Assembly (NCBI RefSeq): GCF_002091985.1 | Contig: NZ_MKKX01000011.1 | Span: 1 to 32,408, forward strand | Source: Rhodococcus sp. 1163 | GTDB taxonomy: Bacteria; Actinomycetota; Actinomycetes; Mycobacteriales; Mycobacteriaceae | Direction of reading: 5' to 3' | Length of the DNA: 32,408 bases | Shown: piece after piece, positions 1 to 8,535 of the stretch | How the letters are laid out: the number at the start of each line of letters is the position of its first letter | Numbering within the stretch: position 1 is the first letter of the stretch | The notes under the pieces: generated by a model | What the model was told of the DNA's origin: nothing | The model's database searches: none | What the model saw: the letters and a program-made list of their open reading frames with translations, nothing else | Position numbers and translations under genes: made by a program

Positions 1-41
1 TCTTCCGCGGAGTTCCGCTTCCGTCCAGCCATGTTCTCCAT
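1..41 (-). mobile_element. 5' end of an IS3-type transposase OrfA, cut by the window edge
   Basis: The minus strand from position 41 reads MENMAGRKRNSAE before the window ends. A start of the form MAGRKRxSAE is characteristic of OrfA, the helix-turn-helix subunit of some IS3-family elements that binds the IS ends. Only about 13 residues are visible, so the family call rests on this motif alone. The start could be position 41 or the second ATG at 32. An IS-end-like sequence lies just upstream at 88-112, where an IS terminus would be expected. Confidence 0.45.
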
Positions 42-87
42 AGTCCTATCCGCCCAGCTCATGTGCAACAAGACTCTAAAACATGAT

Positions 88-112
88 GGCCCCGTTCGCC
101 GGGGACACGCCA
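88..112 (-). repeat. IS-end-like sequence, inverted partner of 2651-2676
   Basis: On the minus strand this contains TGTCCCCGGCGAACGGGG. It matches 22 of 25 bases of the plus-strand sequence at 2651-2676, in inverted orientation. Its position just upstream of the OrfA start suggests it is the terminal repeat of the element leaving the left edge. The core can itself pair as a short hairpin (CCCCG and CGGGG). Confidence 0.5.
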
Positions 113-282
113 CCTGCACTGCGACGCTAGGAGATCGGCAGCCGTCGTGCGCTGGTCGTCAGAACCGCGGTCAGGGGGCAGATTTGTCCGCCGATGAGTG
201 CACGCGGCAACCGTTCATTCATTTGAACGACTGGACCGAGATGATTCGGTGTTCTTGATCGAGCACCTGGTTGAATGCTCAG

Positions 283-1152
283 ATGAGCGACGACAAGGAC
301 GCAGCGGCAGATGCCGATAGAAAGCCGCGGGAAAAGCTCAGATTGCACGAGCGTGTTGAAGCGAAACTCAGCGCTAGCATGGGGTTTTGTGTCTTCTGCA
401 CTGTCCTACTGGTCTCGCTCATCGCCCTCGGAATCATCGGCAACTACTACGACCAAGGCTGGAACGCTTCACAGTGGGGACCAGTCGCCGCATGGTTTGG
501 TGGAATGTTGACGGCTGGTGCCGTGACGCTCTCGCTGTATCAATCACGTGCGGCTAAGAAAGAGGCGGATCAGAACCGTCAGGATGCGGAGCGACGGCAC
601 GTCGAGCAGATCGAAGAACGAAAGAACTTTCGTCAGATCGACTCTCTGTCGCCGGTATGGGCTGCGCTAAACACACTGACGGTTCCAGCCACTATGTTTG
701 CCGCTTCGCTAGAACTATTGCATACGATGAAGGGCCAAGTTCTAGTGCAGCCCGATCACGGCGGTGCTGCTGCGGCGATTGGGTTTTCGCAGGAACAAGT
801 ACGATCGGCTAGTAGCTTAGCAATCGAGCAGTACAAAGAACTCGCCCCCTATCTTATGTCTACAGAGATGTCGTTCACCGAAACACTGATCGTTATGGAC
901 CATCCAAAAATTCTCCCGCATGTAGAGAAGCTGTACAACTCGTTCGGCCACTACCACAAGTACGCCGACAAGACAGTTGCAGCGGTGATCAAAGGCCAAG
1001 AGTTCGACTTCAAAGAGTTGCGACGTCTCAAAAGTGAAGTTAGTCAACAAAGAAATATTATTGTAAATGCAGCCCGCGAGCATCTGAACGGGGCAAGACC
1101 ACTATATCTCTACGAAGAATCAACGCAATCAGATCTACCCGCCAGCAAGTAA
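283..1152 (+). CDS. Membrane-anchored protein of unknown function with coiled-coil segment
   Basis: I do not recognise the family. The 289-residue product has a charged N-terminus rich in Lys, Arg and Asp. Two hydrophobic segments follow at roughly residues 33-56 and 64-84. A highly charged heptad-like stretch (about 88-118, rich in Lys, Glu, Gln and Arg) suggests a coiled coil, and the remaining ~170 residues are a soluble C-terminal domain. This implies an inner-membrane protein with most of its mass in the cytoplasm. An in-frame TTG at 271 is an alternative start; ATG 283 is preferred, but no strong ribosome binding site marks either. The gene and its neighbour at 1600 lie between two inverted IS-end-like repeats, which suggests acquired cargo. 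Confidence 0.6.
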   Translation: MSDDKDAAADADRKPREKLRLHERVEAKLSASMGFCVFCTVLLVSLIALGIIGNYYDQGWNASQWGPVAAWFGGMLTAGAVTLSLYQSRAAKKEADQNRQDAERRHVEQIEERKNFRQIDSLSPVWAALNTLTVPATMFAASLELLHTMKGQVLVQPDHGGAAAAIGFSQEQVRSASSLAIEQYKELAPYLMSTEMSFTETLIVMDHPKILPHVEKLYNSFGHYHKYADKTVAAVIKGQEFDFKELRRLKSEVSQQRNIIVNAAREHLNGARPLYLYEESTQSDLPASK

Positions 1153-1176
1153 ACAACCAATATTCTGCTCTTGATA

Positions 1177-1344
1177 ATGGCAAGGTCAGACAAATGCGAG
1201 GTGTTCAATAACAGGACGGAGCCCTTGCCAAGGCGACTACTCGACGTGATGAATACGATCCAAAAGTTGCTCGATAAGGGTGTTGGGGTCATCACCATGG
1301 AAGAGAACATTGTCTTCAAGGACGACATCAACTTGAAGTTTTAG
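1177..1344 (+). pseudogene. Serine recombinase (resolvase/invertase) remnant
   Basis: This 55-codon open frame contains LLDVMNTIQKLLDKGVGVIT followed by MEENIVFKDDIN. It resembles the part of a serine-recombinase catalytic domain after the conserved DRLxRS, where family members read roughly 'L..T...L..KGV.....EEN..F.D'. The N-terminal catalytic Ser region is absent and a TAG follows the motif immediately, so this is a fragment. There is no DNA-binding domain behind it. It probably marks a lost transposon resolvase or integrase. The match is by eye and the fragment is short. Confidence 0.4.
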
Positions 1345-1372
1345 CGTTGCAGTACATATACCGGGATACGGA

Positions 1373-1480
1373 GTGTCAGCGTGGGCACCACGACAGGGCG
1401 GTGAAGCGTGGGGCATCATCTTCGTCCTGATCACCGGCACGTATATCTGCTTCTTAGTCAGCACGGTCCGCTGGTCCTAG
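1373..1480 (+). CDS. Possible 35-residue single-pass membrane peptide
   Basis: A GTG-started frame ending at TAG 1478-1480 encodes a soluble head followed by one hydrophobic span (about residues 14-31, containing IIFVLITGTYICFLV). Such a span is unusual in a random frame. However, there is no convincing ribosome binding site, the start is uncertain, and the peptide may be the tail of a decayed gene next to the recombinase remnant. Nothing else is evident between 1345 and 1599. Confidence 0.2.
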   Translation: MSAWAPRQGGEAWGIIFVLITGTYICFLVSTVRWS

Positions 1481-1599
1481 ATCAGCGTGTCCACCCCGAC
1501 AGCCTGACCTCCCGCGTGCCGGGGTGAGTGCGCTGAAGCCTGTCGGTTGTTGTCGGTGCTTACTAATAGACTGGACCTACCTACGAGGGAGGACCTGCG

Positions 1600-2592
1600 A
1601 TGACGGACCCAATCAAGGCCGCAATGAAGGCTGCGACTGAAGCGAACCGGCAACAGGTTCTGAAGATGACTCGGCCCGCCCTCGATGCCTTCAACCAGTC
1701 CTCGGTCATGCAGGACATGAAGGCTTCCTTCGCGGTCACGAACTTTCTCGACAATTCTCCCCTCGTCCAAGCGGCAATGTACAAAGACGACCGCATCAGT
1801 GAAGCACTTCGCATCCAAATGGAACCCACGACTAGGGCTATCGCTGAGGCGGCAGCGATACGCGTCGAACCATTTCAGCGCGGCGTTATCGACGCGATGC
1901 CCGAGATCACCGCCATGTGGAAGGATCGGGTTGACACGCCAGCCTTCAACCAGGCTCTGGCCGGATCGCCGAACTTTGAGTTACCTCAGATTGACTTCGG
2001 GTTAAAGGAAGCGTTTCAGTTCAACGCGTTCGTCCCCGAGTTCGAGACGCACCTGACCGACGCCGTACGCGAGATGTTCGGATCGCAGGAGTCCCTTGTC
2101 AGCTTTCAAACTGATATGAGTGCGATCACACGTGCAATCAGTACGAACTCCGGTGTAGGCACCATCGGTGCGGACATCCTGCACAACATATACAGCCCCG
2201 GCCTTGCTGAAGCTATGCGTGCGCTCGCACCGCAGCTAACCGAGTTCCCTGATTTTGCGTTCTTCCGAGACTACGCTGACGCATTTGTCGACGAAGCTCT
2301 CGCTAGCACAGTCGAAGAACAGATTGCTTCCGATGCAGATTCGGCATCCTACCTCGACACGGCCATCTACGAGACGACCATCCATTTCGGTGTATCCCGT
2401 GACGTGGCCAGGAAAATGGTTCTAGGTACAGTTTGGACTGCATGGGTCATCACTATCATGAGCGTACTTCTCCTCGCTCCTCCACCGTTCAACGTCGGAC
2501 TCGGCGCTTTCATGTCGGCTTCGAGCAAGCTTACTGCTGACAACATTGCACTGTTTATTGCTAATCTTATCATGCCTAATAGAGATGATTAA
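1600..2592 (+). CDS. Protein of unknown function with C-terminal membrane segments
   Basis: The 330-residue product is not recognised. A good ribosome binding site (GGGAGG, seven bases upstream) fixes the ATG at 1600. The first ~260 residues look soluble, mostly helical and rich in Ala, Phe and acidic residues. The last ~60 residues hold hydrophobic segments (about 275-293, then a weaker one near 310-328), so the protein is probably tail-anchored in the membrane. A soluble domain with a C-terminal membrane pair occurs in some toxin and abortive-infection proteins, but no diagnostic motif is present here and I assign no function. The next feature downstream is an IS end at 2651. Confidence 0.65.
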   Translation: MTDPIKAAMKAATEANRQQVLKMTRPALDAFNQSSVMQDMKASFAVTNFLDNSPLVQAAMYKDDRISEALRIQMEPTTRAIAEAAAIRVEPFQRGVIDAMPEITAMWKDRVDTPAFNQALAGSPNFELPQIDFGLKEAFQFNAFVPEFETHLTDAVREMFGSQESLVSFQTDMSAITRAISTNSGVGTIGADILHNIYSPGLAEAMRALAPQLTEFPDFAFFRDYADAFVDEALASTVEEQIASDADSASYLDTAIYETTIHFGVSRDVARKMVLGTVWTAWVITIMSVLLLAPPPFNVGLGAFMSASSKLTADNIALFIANLIMPNRDD

Positions 2593-2650
2593 ATTTCTCC
2601 GATTTCCCACTCATTAATAAGTTGACTCATCAAAAATAAACGAGACCGTA

Positions 2651-2676
2651 TTGGCATGTCCCCGGTGAACGGGTCC
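2651..2676 (+). repeat. IS-end-like sequence, inverted partner of 88-112
   Basis: TGTCCCCGGTGAACGGGTCC and its flanks match 22 of 25 bases of 88-112 read on the opposite strand. The copy ends a few bases before the IS1380 terminal repeat at 2684. It may therefore be the truncated end of an older element into which the IS1380 element jumped. Confidence 0.5.
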
Positions 2677-2683
2677 GTCCCGT

Positions 2684-4380
2684 TCTAGCCTCGATCTTTC
2701 TTCCTGCTGATGTGGTGGCCTGATCGGTTCGAGATTGTGGTTTTCGACTGCGTTCACGTTCATCGGGCGCGATGTGTCGGCCGATATCGATCGGGTGAAC
2801 GCTCGGTTCCACGGTCCGAGAAGGTGTCCTTCGAGTCGGTTGAGCCAGAAATAGGGGTTCAGGCGGGCGCGGGTAGCGCCGCCAACCTGGTCAGCGCCGC
2901 GACGATCAGCGCCGACCACGAGGCGTCCTCCGACAGTCTGAGGTGGATGCGACGAGCGTGAGTGGCGATACGGCCGGCGACCGAGAAGATCCGCAGACGT
3001 AACCGTTTCGGTTCCCACCGGCGTGCGTCGTGGTCTGTGAATCCGAGTAGCTGCGTCCACGCGGTCAGCTCGACGGCAAGCTCGACGATGGCGAGCCAGA
3101 TTCGGTTCTGGTCGAAGCCGTACAACGGAAAGTTCTCTAGCCCAGTATCTTTCGAGTTCCGGACTCGGTCTTCGCAGCGGGCACGTCGGCGATGCCGAAG
3201 TTCGAGGTTCTGGACCTGACCACGGACTGCGTTGGTCGCGAACGCAGTCAACCGCAGTCCGCCGGTATCGGTGAAGCGTAGTTGGGCACCGGGGTGCGCG
3301 CGCTCTTTCCTGATGATCACCCGCATGCCCGGTGGCCAACTCGACACGTCCAGGACACCGGTGGCGTCGATGACCCAGGCACCGTCGCGGACTTTCTCGT
3401 CGGCGTCGACCGCCGCCGACCATGCACTCTCGGGGACCACACTCAGTGCGGTGACCATGGCGTCGGTGAGTCCGAACCCGATCGAATACGACACGCGTTG
3501 GTTGTGTAGCCACGACATGTATGCGTGGCTCGCTCCGGCACCATCGGTGCGCACCAGTACCTTCTTGCCGGGCCGGTTACCGGTGGTGAACGGTAGCTGC
3601 GCGAGCGCTTTGCGGGTCACCTCAATGTGGCCGGCGGCGGTGTTTGCGCCAGCGTTCCCTGCCCGGAGCAGCGCCGCGACGGGTTCGCCGGTGCCTGCGG
3701 TACCGTGATCAACGAATGCCAATAACGGATGAAAGCCGAAGCCCCGCTTGTAAGTTGGGGCAGCGTACTGTTTGTCGGAGTGAGCAGTGACGAGGGTGGC
3801 ATCAAGGTCGATGACAATCGGGTTGTCCGCGGTGATGTCGTGATCGGGTGCGTGCTCACCGGCATGGGTCTATGCTGTGGTGCGAGCTGCCGCCCGGGCC
3901 GTGTCGATGGCGGTCAATACTGCGGGTGCATCTGCGGCCAGTGCCCCGATCAGTCGGGAGACGGTCGGGTCCGAGGGAACTTTCCCGAACACTGCGGTGT
4001 GCTCGCGGAGGGTCGCGATGTCGGCGAGGCAATCGCCACCGAGCGCCAGCGACACAGCGAGGTCGACGATGATTTTCCCGGGGTCGAACTGCGCCAACGG
4101 TTTCCGCCACGGTGAGAGCTGCTCCGACAAAGCTGCGGTGAGTCCGGTGGTTTCTGCGGTGCGCAGCAGCGTCACCGCGCCGGCGTGCGACACGACCCCG
4201 CTTCCAGTGGCATCGACGGACAGGATGGGGTACGACGACGTAGACTTGCACACCTGAAGGGTGCTCCTCGATTACGTGATTATTCAACCTTAGACAAGTC
4301 GAATTATCGCAGGTCAGAGCACCCTTCGTCAGTTTCGACACACGGTTGGTGACCGATCACCGTGAAAGCGGCAGGCTAGA
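2684..4380 (-). mobile_element. IS1380-family insertion sequence, about 1.7 kb
   Basis: The ends are placed on an imperfect inverted repeat: TCTAGCCT, four variable bases, CTTTC at 2684-2700, and its complement at 4364-4380. The ~1.7 kb length matches IS1380 elements. The single long gene inside reads leftward and encodes a DDE transposase of that family. About 175 bp of non-coding sequence lie downstream of the transposase and about 125 bp upstream. No target-site duplication is obvious at these boundaries, so the exact ends may be off by several bases. The transposase contains a stop codon, so the copy is probably inactive unless complemented in trans. Confidence 0.7.
2859..4253 (-). pseudogene. 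IS1380-family transposase, interrupted by an in-frame amber codon
   Basis: The two open frames 4253-3870 and 3722-2859 are in the same reading frame. The sequence between them also reads through as sensible protein (THAGEHAP, then IVIDLDATLVTAHS), broken only by the TAG at 3870-3872. The position follows TTA and precedes THAGEHAP, where relatives commonly have Trp, so a single TGG to TAG change fits. Restored, the protein is 464 residues, the usual size. IVIDLDAT carries the first catalytic Asp, and VLVRTDGAGAS further on holds the second. The last ~100 residues are Arg-rich and helical, as in the family. The reading frame is otherwise undamaged, so the mutation looks recent. Confidence 0.85.
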
Positions 4381-4577
4381 CACACCACGAAGACACCGCT
4401 GTTGCGTCATGGAACCGCACCGATGCAAACGCCCCCGTGGCTGACGGCGGAGCAGGAAATCGTGAAGCCCGTGGGCTGGGCAGTAGGTTGCGAAGAAGTC
4501 TTCGCTCAGGTACCTGAAGGTAGGTAGGGGTTCGGACAAAACACGCACCAACCAAGCATTACCCCAATTGTCGACTG

Positions 4578-6212
4578 TTAAGATTTTGATTTCTCAACGT
4601 CGAAAGTCAATCGATCATAATGACATACCGCACGGTAGAAGCCCGTTGATTTCGACAAGCTATCATCCGTCCGAAGTACGGTCAGAAGAGCGTCACGAAG
4701 GTCGTCTAATTCGAAGCCTGACGGATCCAATAAAACAAGGCACTCCATCTTGAACCCATCGGATAAATCAGATCTCAATATGCCCGCAGGCGTACCAAGT
4801 GAATCCTCTACATCGCGATGAAAGCGCCTCTTAGCAGATTCCTGAATCTTCATCGTTCGATTCTTGTCAATGCAGTTAGCTATTTCAACAGGGAGACCCT
4901 TGACATCAACCTTACCTGACCGATTAATCCGCTTGGCTCTTGCTAGGTATTTGAAGATCGGAACATAGCCAAAGCTTGCCCTCTTCAGCACTTCGGGAAA
5001 CGCCTCGCTCAAGAGCTGATTCGGATCGGCCGAGAGTGGCTTATCGCCAAGAACATCTTGAACTACCCTACGCCGATCAATTCCACGGAGACCCACGGCA
5101 GACAAACCCTCAATGTCGCTGTATTCGTATGGTCCCACACCAAATATCACTTTGAGGTTCTCAGCCCCCGGAGAATTAATTGGTACAGCAACTACCGGCT
5201 GACGCGTGACATTAGGGTCGCGCACAATATCGTAAACGTGCTTTGTCAACATCCTTATAACTTGAGCAGGCATAGGGGGCTCAAGTCTCCCGAGGGCTAG
5301 GAACAACGGCGAAAACGAGTTCAATCGAATACGGCGCAGCGGAATTAGACCATTTTCTAACTTCACTACATACGTTTCGATACTCGGAGAATCTACATTC
5401 TCGTCCCATTCCACATAGAACATTCTGTCCCCAAGCTCAGAGATACGTTCTGACCCCACAGCGCAGCAAATATTCTCAAGAATTTTGAGAATATTAGGAT
5501 CTTCGATCGAGTAACCCAGAAAGAGAACGGGATGCTCCGCGAAAATAGTGAGCAGCTTCGCTGCAAGATACTTGTCTCGTCGCTCAAACTGCGCGTAGTC
5601 ATGATCAGTCAGCACCAACGAACCCGGATCTTCGACAGCGCCATGGATCTTGTACGTCTCCGCTACAAATTGAGCATCGCTCAACAGTAATTCTTGTTGC
5701 CCGACATATGCGGGGAACTCGGGGAATATCTGGCCGATCAAGCGATCATAGTTGGTAGTTATGACACCACCGATCACGACTCGCTTGAAATGTTCGATCT
5801 CTTCGCGCAGGTGCCCTCGATCGACACCGGGGGTGCCCTCTCCGAGCTCGGATTTCGCCGTGATATATCTGGCGATCTCGACTTTGAGCGCCATTTGCCG
5901 GTCGACTACTTTGCCACTGTTCGCCACACGACTGTCCGCGTACTTGGCATCGCTCCACCAGACCTCATGAAACAAGGCCGCCAGCTTTCCGGCGAGAATC
6001 GGTAGATCACCCTCTGCTGATGAGAACAGGTACCCGAAGTCAACGCCCGCTTCTGCGGCGAACAAGCGCAGGAGCCCAGGCCAGTCCGGTAGGTCTAGGT
6101 AGCGGCGCGACATCCCACTGCCTACGAAAAGGTAGGGAAGAGCTGTATGACCTGCGAGTATTTCAAGAATCTCGTGCGTGAATGCGTCGCCCGAATTGCT
6201 CGCAGTGTTCAT
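4578..6212 (-). CDS. Stand-alone SIR2-domain protein, probable antiphage NADase
   Basis: The 544-residue product starts with a SIR2-like (SIR2_2) NAD-binding domain: LFVGSGMSRRYLDLPDW (about 28-44), the TTNYD Asn motif (152-156), KIHG with the likely catalytic His (188-191) and LFLGYSIEDPNI near 230-241. Family members in defence systems hydrolyse NAD+ when phage infection is sensed. Residues ~300-544 form a second domain I do not recognise; it may be a sensor. The open frame extends upstream to 6344, but that part lies antisense to a decayed RES gene, so ATG 6212 is preferred although no clear ribosome binding site precedes it. The gene is less GC-rich than its neighbours, which suggests transfer. 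It has no visible partner gene such as HerA or TIR. Confidence 0.8.
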   Translation of the reverse strand: MNTASNSGDAFTHEILEILAGHTALPYLFVGSGMSRRYLDLPDWPGLLRLFAAEAGVDFGYLFSSAEGDLPILAGKLAALFHEVWWSDAKYADSRVANSGKVVDRQMALKVEIARYITAKSELGEGTPGVDRGHLREEIEHFKRVVIGGVITTNYDRLIGQIFPEFPAYVGQQELLLSDAQFVAETYKIHGAVEDPGSLVLTDHDYAQFERRDKYLAAKLLTIFAEHPVLFLGYSIEDPNILKILENICCAVGSERISELGDRMFYVEWDENVDSPSIETYVVKLENGLIPLRRIRLNSFSPLFLALGRLEPPMPAQVIRMLTKHVYDIVRDPNVTRQPVVAVPINSPGAENLKVIFGVGPYEYSDIEGLSAVGLRGIDRRRVVQDVLGDKPLSADPNQLLSEAFPEVLKRASFGYVPIFKYLARAKRINRSGKVDVKGLPVEIANCIDKNRTMKIQESAKRRFHRDVEDSLGTPAGILRSDLSDGFKMECLVLLDPSGFELDDLRDALLTVLRTDDSLSKSTGFYRAVCHYDRLTFDVEKSKS

Positions 6213-6303
6213 AATTTCAATATTACGCAAGTGAAACAAGTTGATCTCGTCAGGTCTCACATAACGGTCAAAGCATGACAACAAGCTCTGCTTGCATGCA
6301 CAC

Positions 6304-6890
6304 AACGGCAGATTCACCGGCCGCTGGGACGACCCGAACGGCACCTACCGCAGCCTCTACCTCGCCAGCACCCGACTCGCCTTCTAACTCGAAGTTCTCG
6401 CCTTCGCGTGCCCGACCTCGAACTCTCAGCCGCCCTCGACAACATCACCGAAGACGAACACAAATCCCCCACCCTCGAACCAGGACAACTCCCCCACGAC
6501 TGGCGCACCCCACGCCGAATCGGCACCGCGCGCCTTATCGGGACCTTCGCTGTACCCGCCGACAGACAATCACTGCCGACACTGCGAGCCCGATTCGCCC
6601 GGCTCACACTCAGCCTTAAACTCCCCGACCTCGACGCGGCAGCCATCCGCCTGACCGAATCTCGGACCCTCACCCACGCAATCTCAGCATGGCTCTACGA
6701 CACCATCGGCGGAATCAAATTCGACTCCCGCCACGGCGACGGCCTCACACTCTGGGCACTCGACGAACGCCCACACGACGAAGATACGGCGTTACTGGCT
6801 CACCGCTACGACGAACCAATCGACGCCGACGACCCAGACCTCCAACAAGCCATGACAATTGACCAAATCCAATGGGCTGCAACTGCGTGA
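6304..6890 (+). pseudogene. Decayed RES-domain protein gene
   Basis: In frame from 6304 the sequence reads GRFTGRWDDPNGTYRSLYLA, then STRLAF, a TAA stop (6385-6387) and LEVLA. This is the conserved RES core (GRFDDP ... YxxLYLAS ... E.LEVLA). A one-base frame change near 6405 leads into the 160-codon frame starting at GTG 6408, which continues with RRIGTARLIGTF and ends with FDSRHGDGLTLWALDE, the typical C-terminal RES segment. The N-terminal Arg region is missing. Together the deletion, nonsense codon and frameshift leave no functional protein. It is a different RES subgroup from the intact toxin at 7063-7758 and has no antitoxin beside it. Positions 6891-7062 hold nothing recognisable. Confidence 0.75.
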
Positions 6891-7062
6891 TCGAAGCGGC
6901 AACGCGTCAAGACGTCGAATCGAGCGGTGCACAAACGACAGTTACTGCACCGTCAAGACATCCGACAGTCGCTCCGAGCCGCCGACGTGGTTGCCCGCTT
7001 CCATTTTCCACTGCCTTCAACCCGGGGCAGGTTTGTCCTCGCGTCATCCCTTACAGACTGGG

Positions 7063-7758
7063 TTAAAGCTGGTCGAGAACGACACCGAAATCGGCGAACA
7101 ACGAGTCCTCGACGAGATCGCGCGCCCACCCGGGTCTGCCCAATTCGCCGGTGTCGACGATCTCGATCTCTGGAGCGCGGCCACGTTCTACAAGCAGTAA
7201 GGACCGCTCGTCGAAACCGTTGCGGCAACGGTATCGAACGCCTTGTGAGCTCGGTGTGTGCACGAGAATGTTGGTGCATGCAGTTCGGCTGTCGCTGTAC
7301 TCGCGCCACGTGCACCCGGTCAATGAGGTGTCCTGGTTGATCGCGGCAAGTCCGGACTGGGTATCGAGTACTGCCACAGTCACCTTGTCGTGCAGGACCA
7401 TCCGCGTTAGCGAAAGCTCAAGTAGTGCAGCGGAAGAGAGAATTCCTGACTTCGGAATGTCAGCGGACCGGAGGACGCCCTCAGCGACCACCGCGCCAAC
7501 CGTCAGCCCGACATACAGATATCCGCCCAGCGTTGCGCCGCCCGGACAGAGCGTCTCGTCGTGGACCGGATCGAAACGGCCTTGCCGTGGGATCCGTTCT
7601 CGCCGCACGTCGATCCCCAGAGCGTTCACGACCGGCGCGATGTGAGTGGAATTGAAGGAGTTCGCCGGGTGACTGCTATCAGTACGGTGCACACGCCACA
7701 GTTCGGTGCCCTCGACGACGATGTCGGTATGCGCAGGTGCGCCGTTGTACGTACGCAC
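7063..7758 (-). CDS. RES-domain toxin (MbcT/ParT type)
   Basis: RES toxins deplete or use NAD+ (MbcT by phosphorolysis, ParT by ADP-ribosylation) and are neutralised by Xre/MbcA/ParS antitoxins. In this 231-residue protein the family pattern is clear: GTELWRVHR (17-25), GRFDP (60-64), YLYVGLTVGAVVAEGVLRS with the conserved Glu93, and GVRYRCRNGFDERSLLLVER near the C-terminus. At the place where relatives usually have the Ser of the R-E-S triad (YxSR), this copy appears to have Cys178; this is an alignment by eye. The GTG start at 7758 directly follows the antitoxin TGA (ATGTGAGTG), so the two genes are translationally coupled in one operon. Confidence 0.85.
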   Translation of the reverse strand: MRTYNGAPAHTDIVVEGTELWRVHRTDSSHPANSFNSTHIAPVVNALGIDVRRERIPRQGRFDPVHDETLCPGGATLGGYLYVGLTVGAVVAEGVLRSADIPKSGILSSAALLELSLTRMVLHDKVTVAVLDTQSGLAAINQDTSLTGCTWREYSDSRTACTNILVHTPSSQGVRYRCRNGFDERSLLLVERGRAPEIEIVDTGELGRPGWARDLVEDSLFADFGVVLDQL

Positions 7759-8487
7759 TCACATGCCCAGACGAGCAGCATCGAGGACGTTGTCGATCGC
7801 AATCTCGGTAAGCTCGCCCGCCACAAAGTCATCGAGCGGGCTGCGGCCATCGAGGATGTCGGTAGGGGTGAGCCACCAACTCCCCGCACCGTAGGGATCG
7901 TTCTCGACGTCCAGGCGCAGGTTCGCATGCTTCACCAGCGGGTCGATGCGATGTTGCGCGCGGTTGAACTGAAAGGCTGGGTAACGGTAGTCCGGTCGGG
8001 TCCCTACCGGCAGCCCGATCAGCTCGCCGACCTTACGGCGCTTTTGCGCCACACTTCGAGTCGGCGTACTGGTCGGTGCGAGGATGCCGGAGACCTCCAT
8101 CGAATCGAGGATCTCGAAAGATCCGAGGATCGACTCCCGCCCCAGTGCCCGGGCACGTTCGCGGCGATTGTCGTCATGACCGGTCACGCTTCCAATGAGG
8201 TCCTGGGCAAGCTGCAGCCGCTGCTGTTCAGTCAGAGTGTTCACGACCAACTCAGCAAAAGCCGAAACAAGGTCGTCGTCGGGGACCACTGCACGGGCGC
8301 CGGGGCGCCGGTTCGAGATCGGACGGCCACCAGCTTTGCGAACGGCGGCCGTGAGCAGCGCTAAGTTCGACCGAACAGTGCGGGTCGCCCCCGAGGCGGT
8401 GATCTCGGCGGCATAGACATCAGCGGTGGCTGCGGCGTCGATCGGGGTGTGCGTGGCGCCTGCGGTGGGAACGGCTTCTGCGGTCAT
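7759..8487 (-). CDS. Xre/MbcA/ParS-type antitoxin
   Basis: The 242-residue product ends with the toxin-binding region of the Xre/MbcA/ParS family: RYPAFQFN, then WWLTPTDILDGRSPLDDFVAG and a final helix. This segment places a C-terminal plug in the NAD pocket of RES toxins. The N-terminal part is longer than in minimal antitoxins and probably carries the DNA-binding and dimerisation helices. The frame is open to 8613, but ATG 8487 is chosen because GGAG lies eight bases upstream and because the likely operator (8503-8535) would otherwise be coding. Position first in the operon ensures antitoxin is made before toxin. Confidence 0.85.
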   Translation of the reverse strand: MTAEAVPTAGATHTPIDAAATADVYAAEITASGATRTVRSNLALLTAAVRKAGGRPISNRRPGARAVVPDDDLVSAFAELVVNTLTEQQRLQLAQDLIGSVTGHDDNRRERARALGRESILGSFEILDSMEVSGILAPTSTPTRSVAQKRRKVGELIGLPVGTRPDYRYPAFQFNRAQHRIDPLVKHANLRLDVENDPYGAGSWWLTPTDILDGRSPLDDFVAGELTEIAIDNVLDAARLGM

Positions 8488-8502
8488 CTCGCACTCCATT
8501 TC

Positions 8503-8535
8503 GGTACGTTCCGAACTTGACGTACCCATCGTACC
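8503..8535 (-). promoter_or_regulatory. Probable autoregulatory operator of the RES/antitoxin operon
   Basis: On the plus strand GGTACG (8503-8508) pairs with CGTACC (8521-8526) at 12-base spacing, and a further GTACC lies at 8531-8535. On the minus strand this reads as two direct GGTACG repeats followed by an inverted one, immediately upstream of the antitoxin ribosome binding site. Such clustered half-sites are typical of antitoxin-bound promoters. A weaker CGTACG and GTACCC pair occurs again near 8565-8590. Confidence 0.55.

Noticed and set aside
2614..3513. 299-codon minus-strand frame overlapping the IS1380 transposase
   Set aside because: It is an Arg- and His-rich shadow frame of the transposase and runs into the IS end.
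6213..6344. N-terminal extension of the SIR2 protein starting at 6344
   Set aside because: This part is the antisense of the decayed RES gene and contains no conserved SIR2 sequence; the domain begins properly after ATG 6212.
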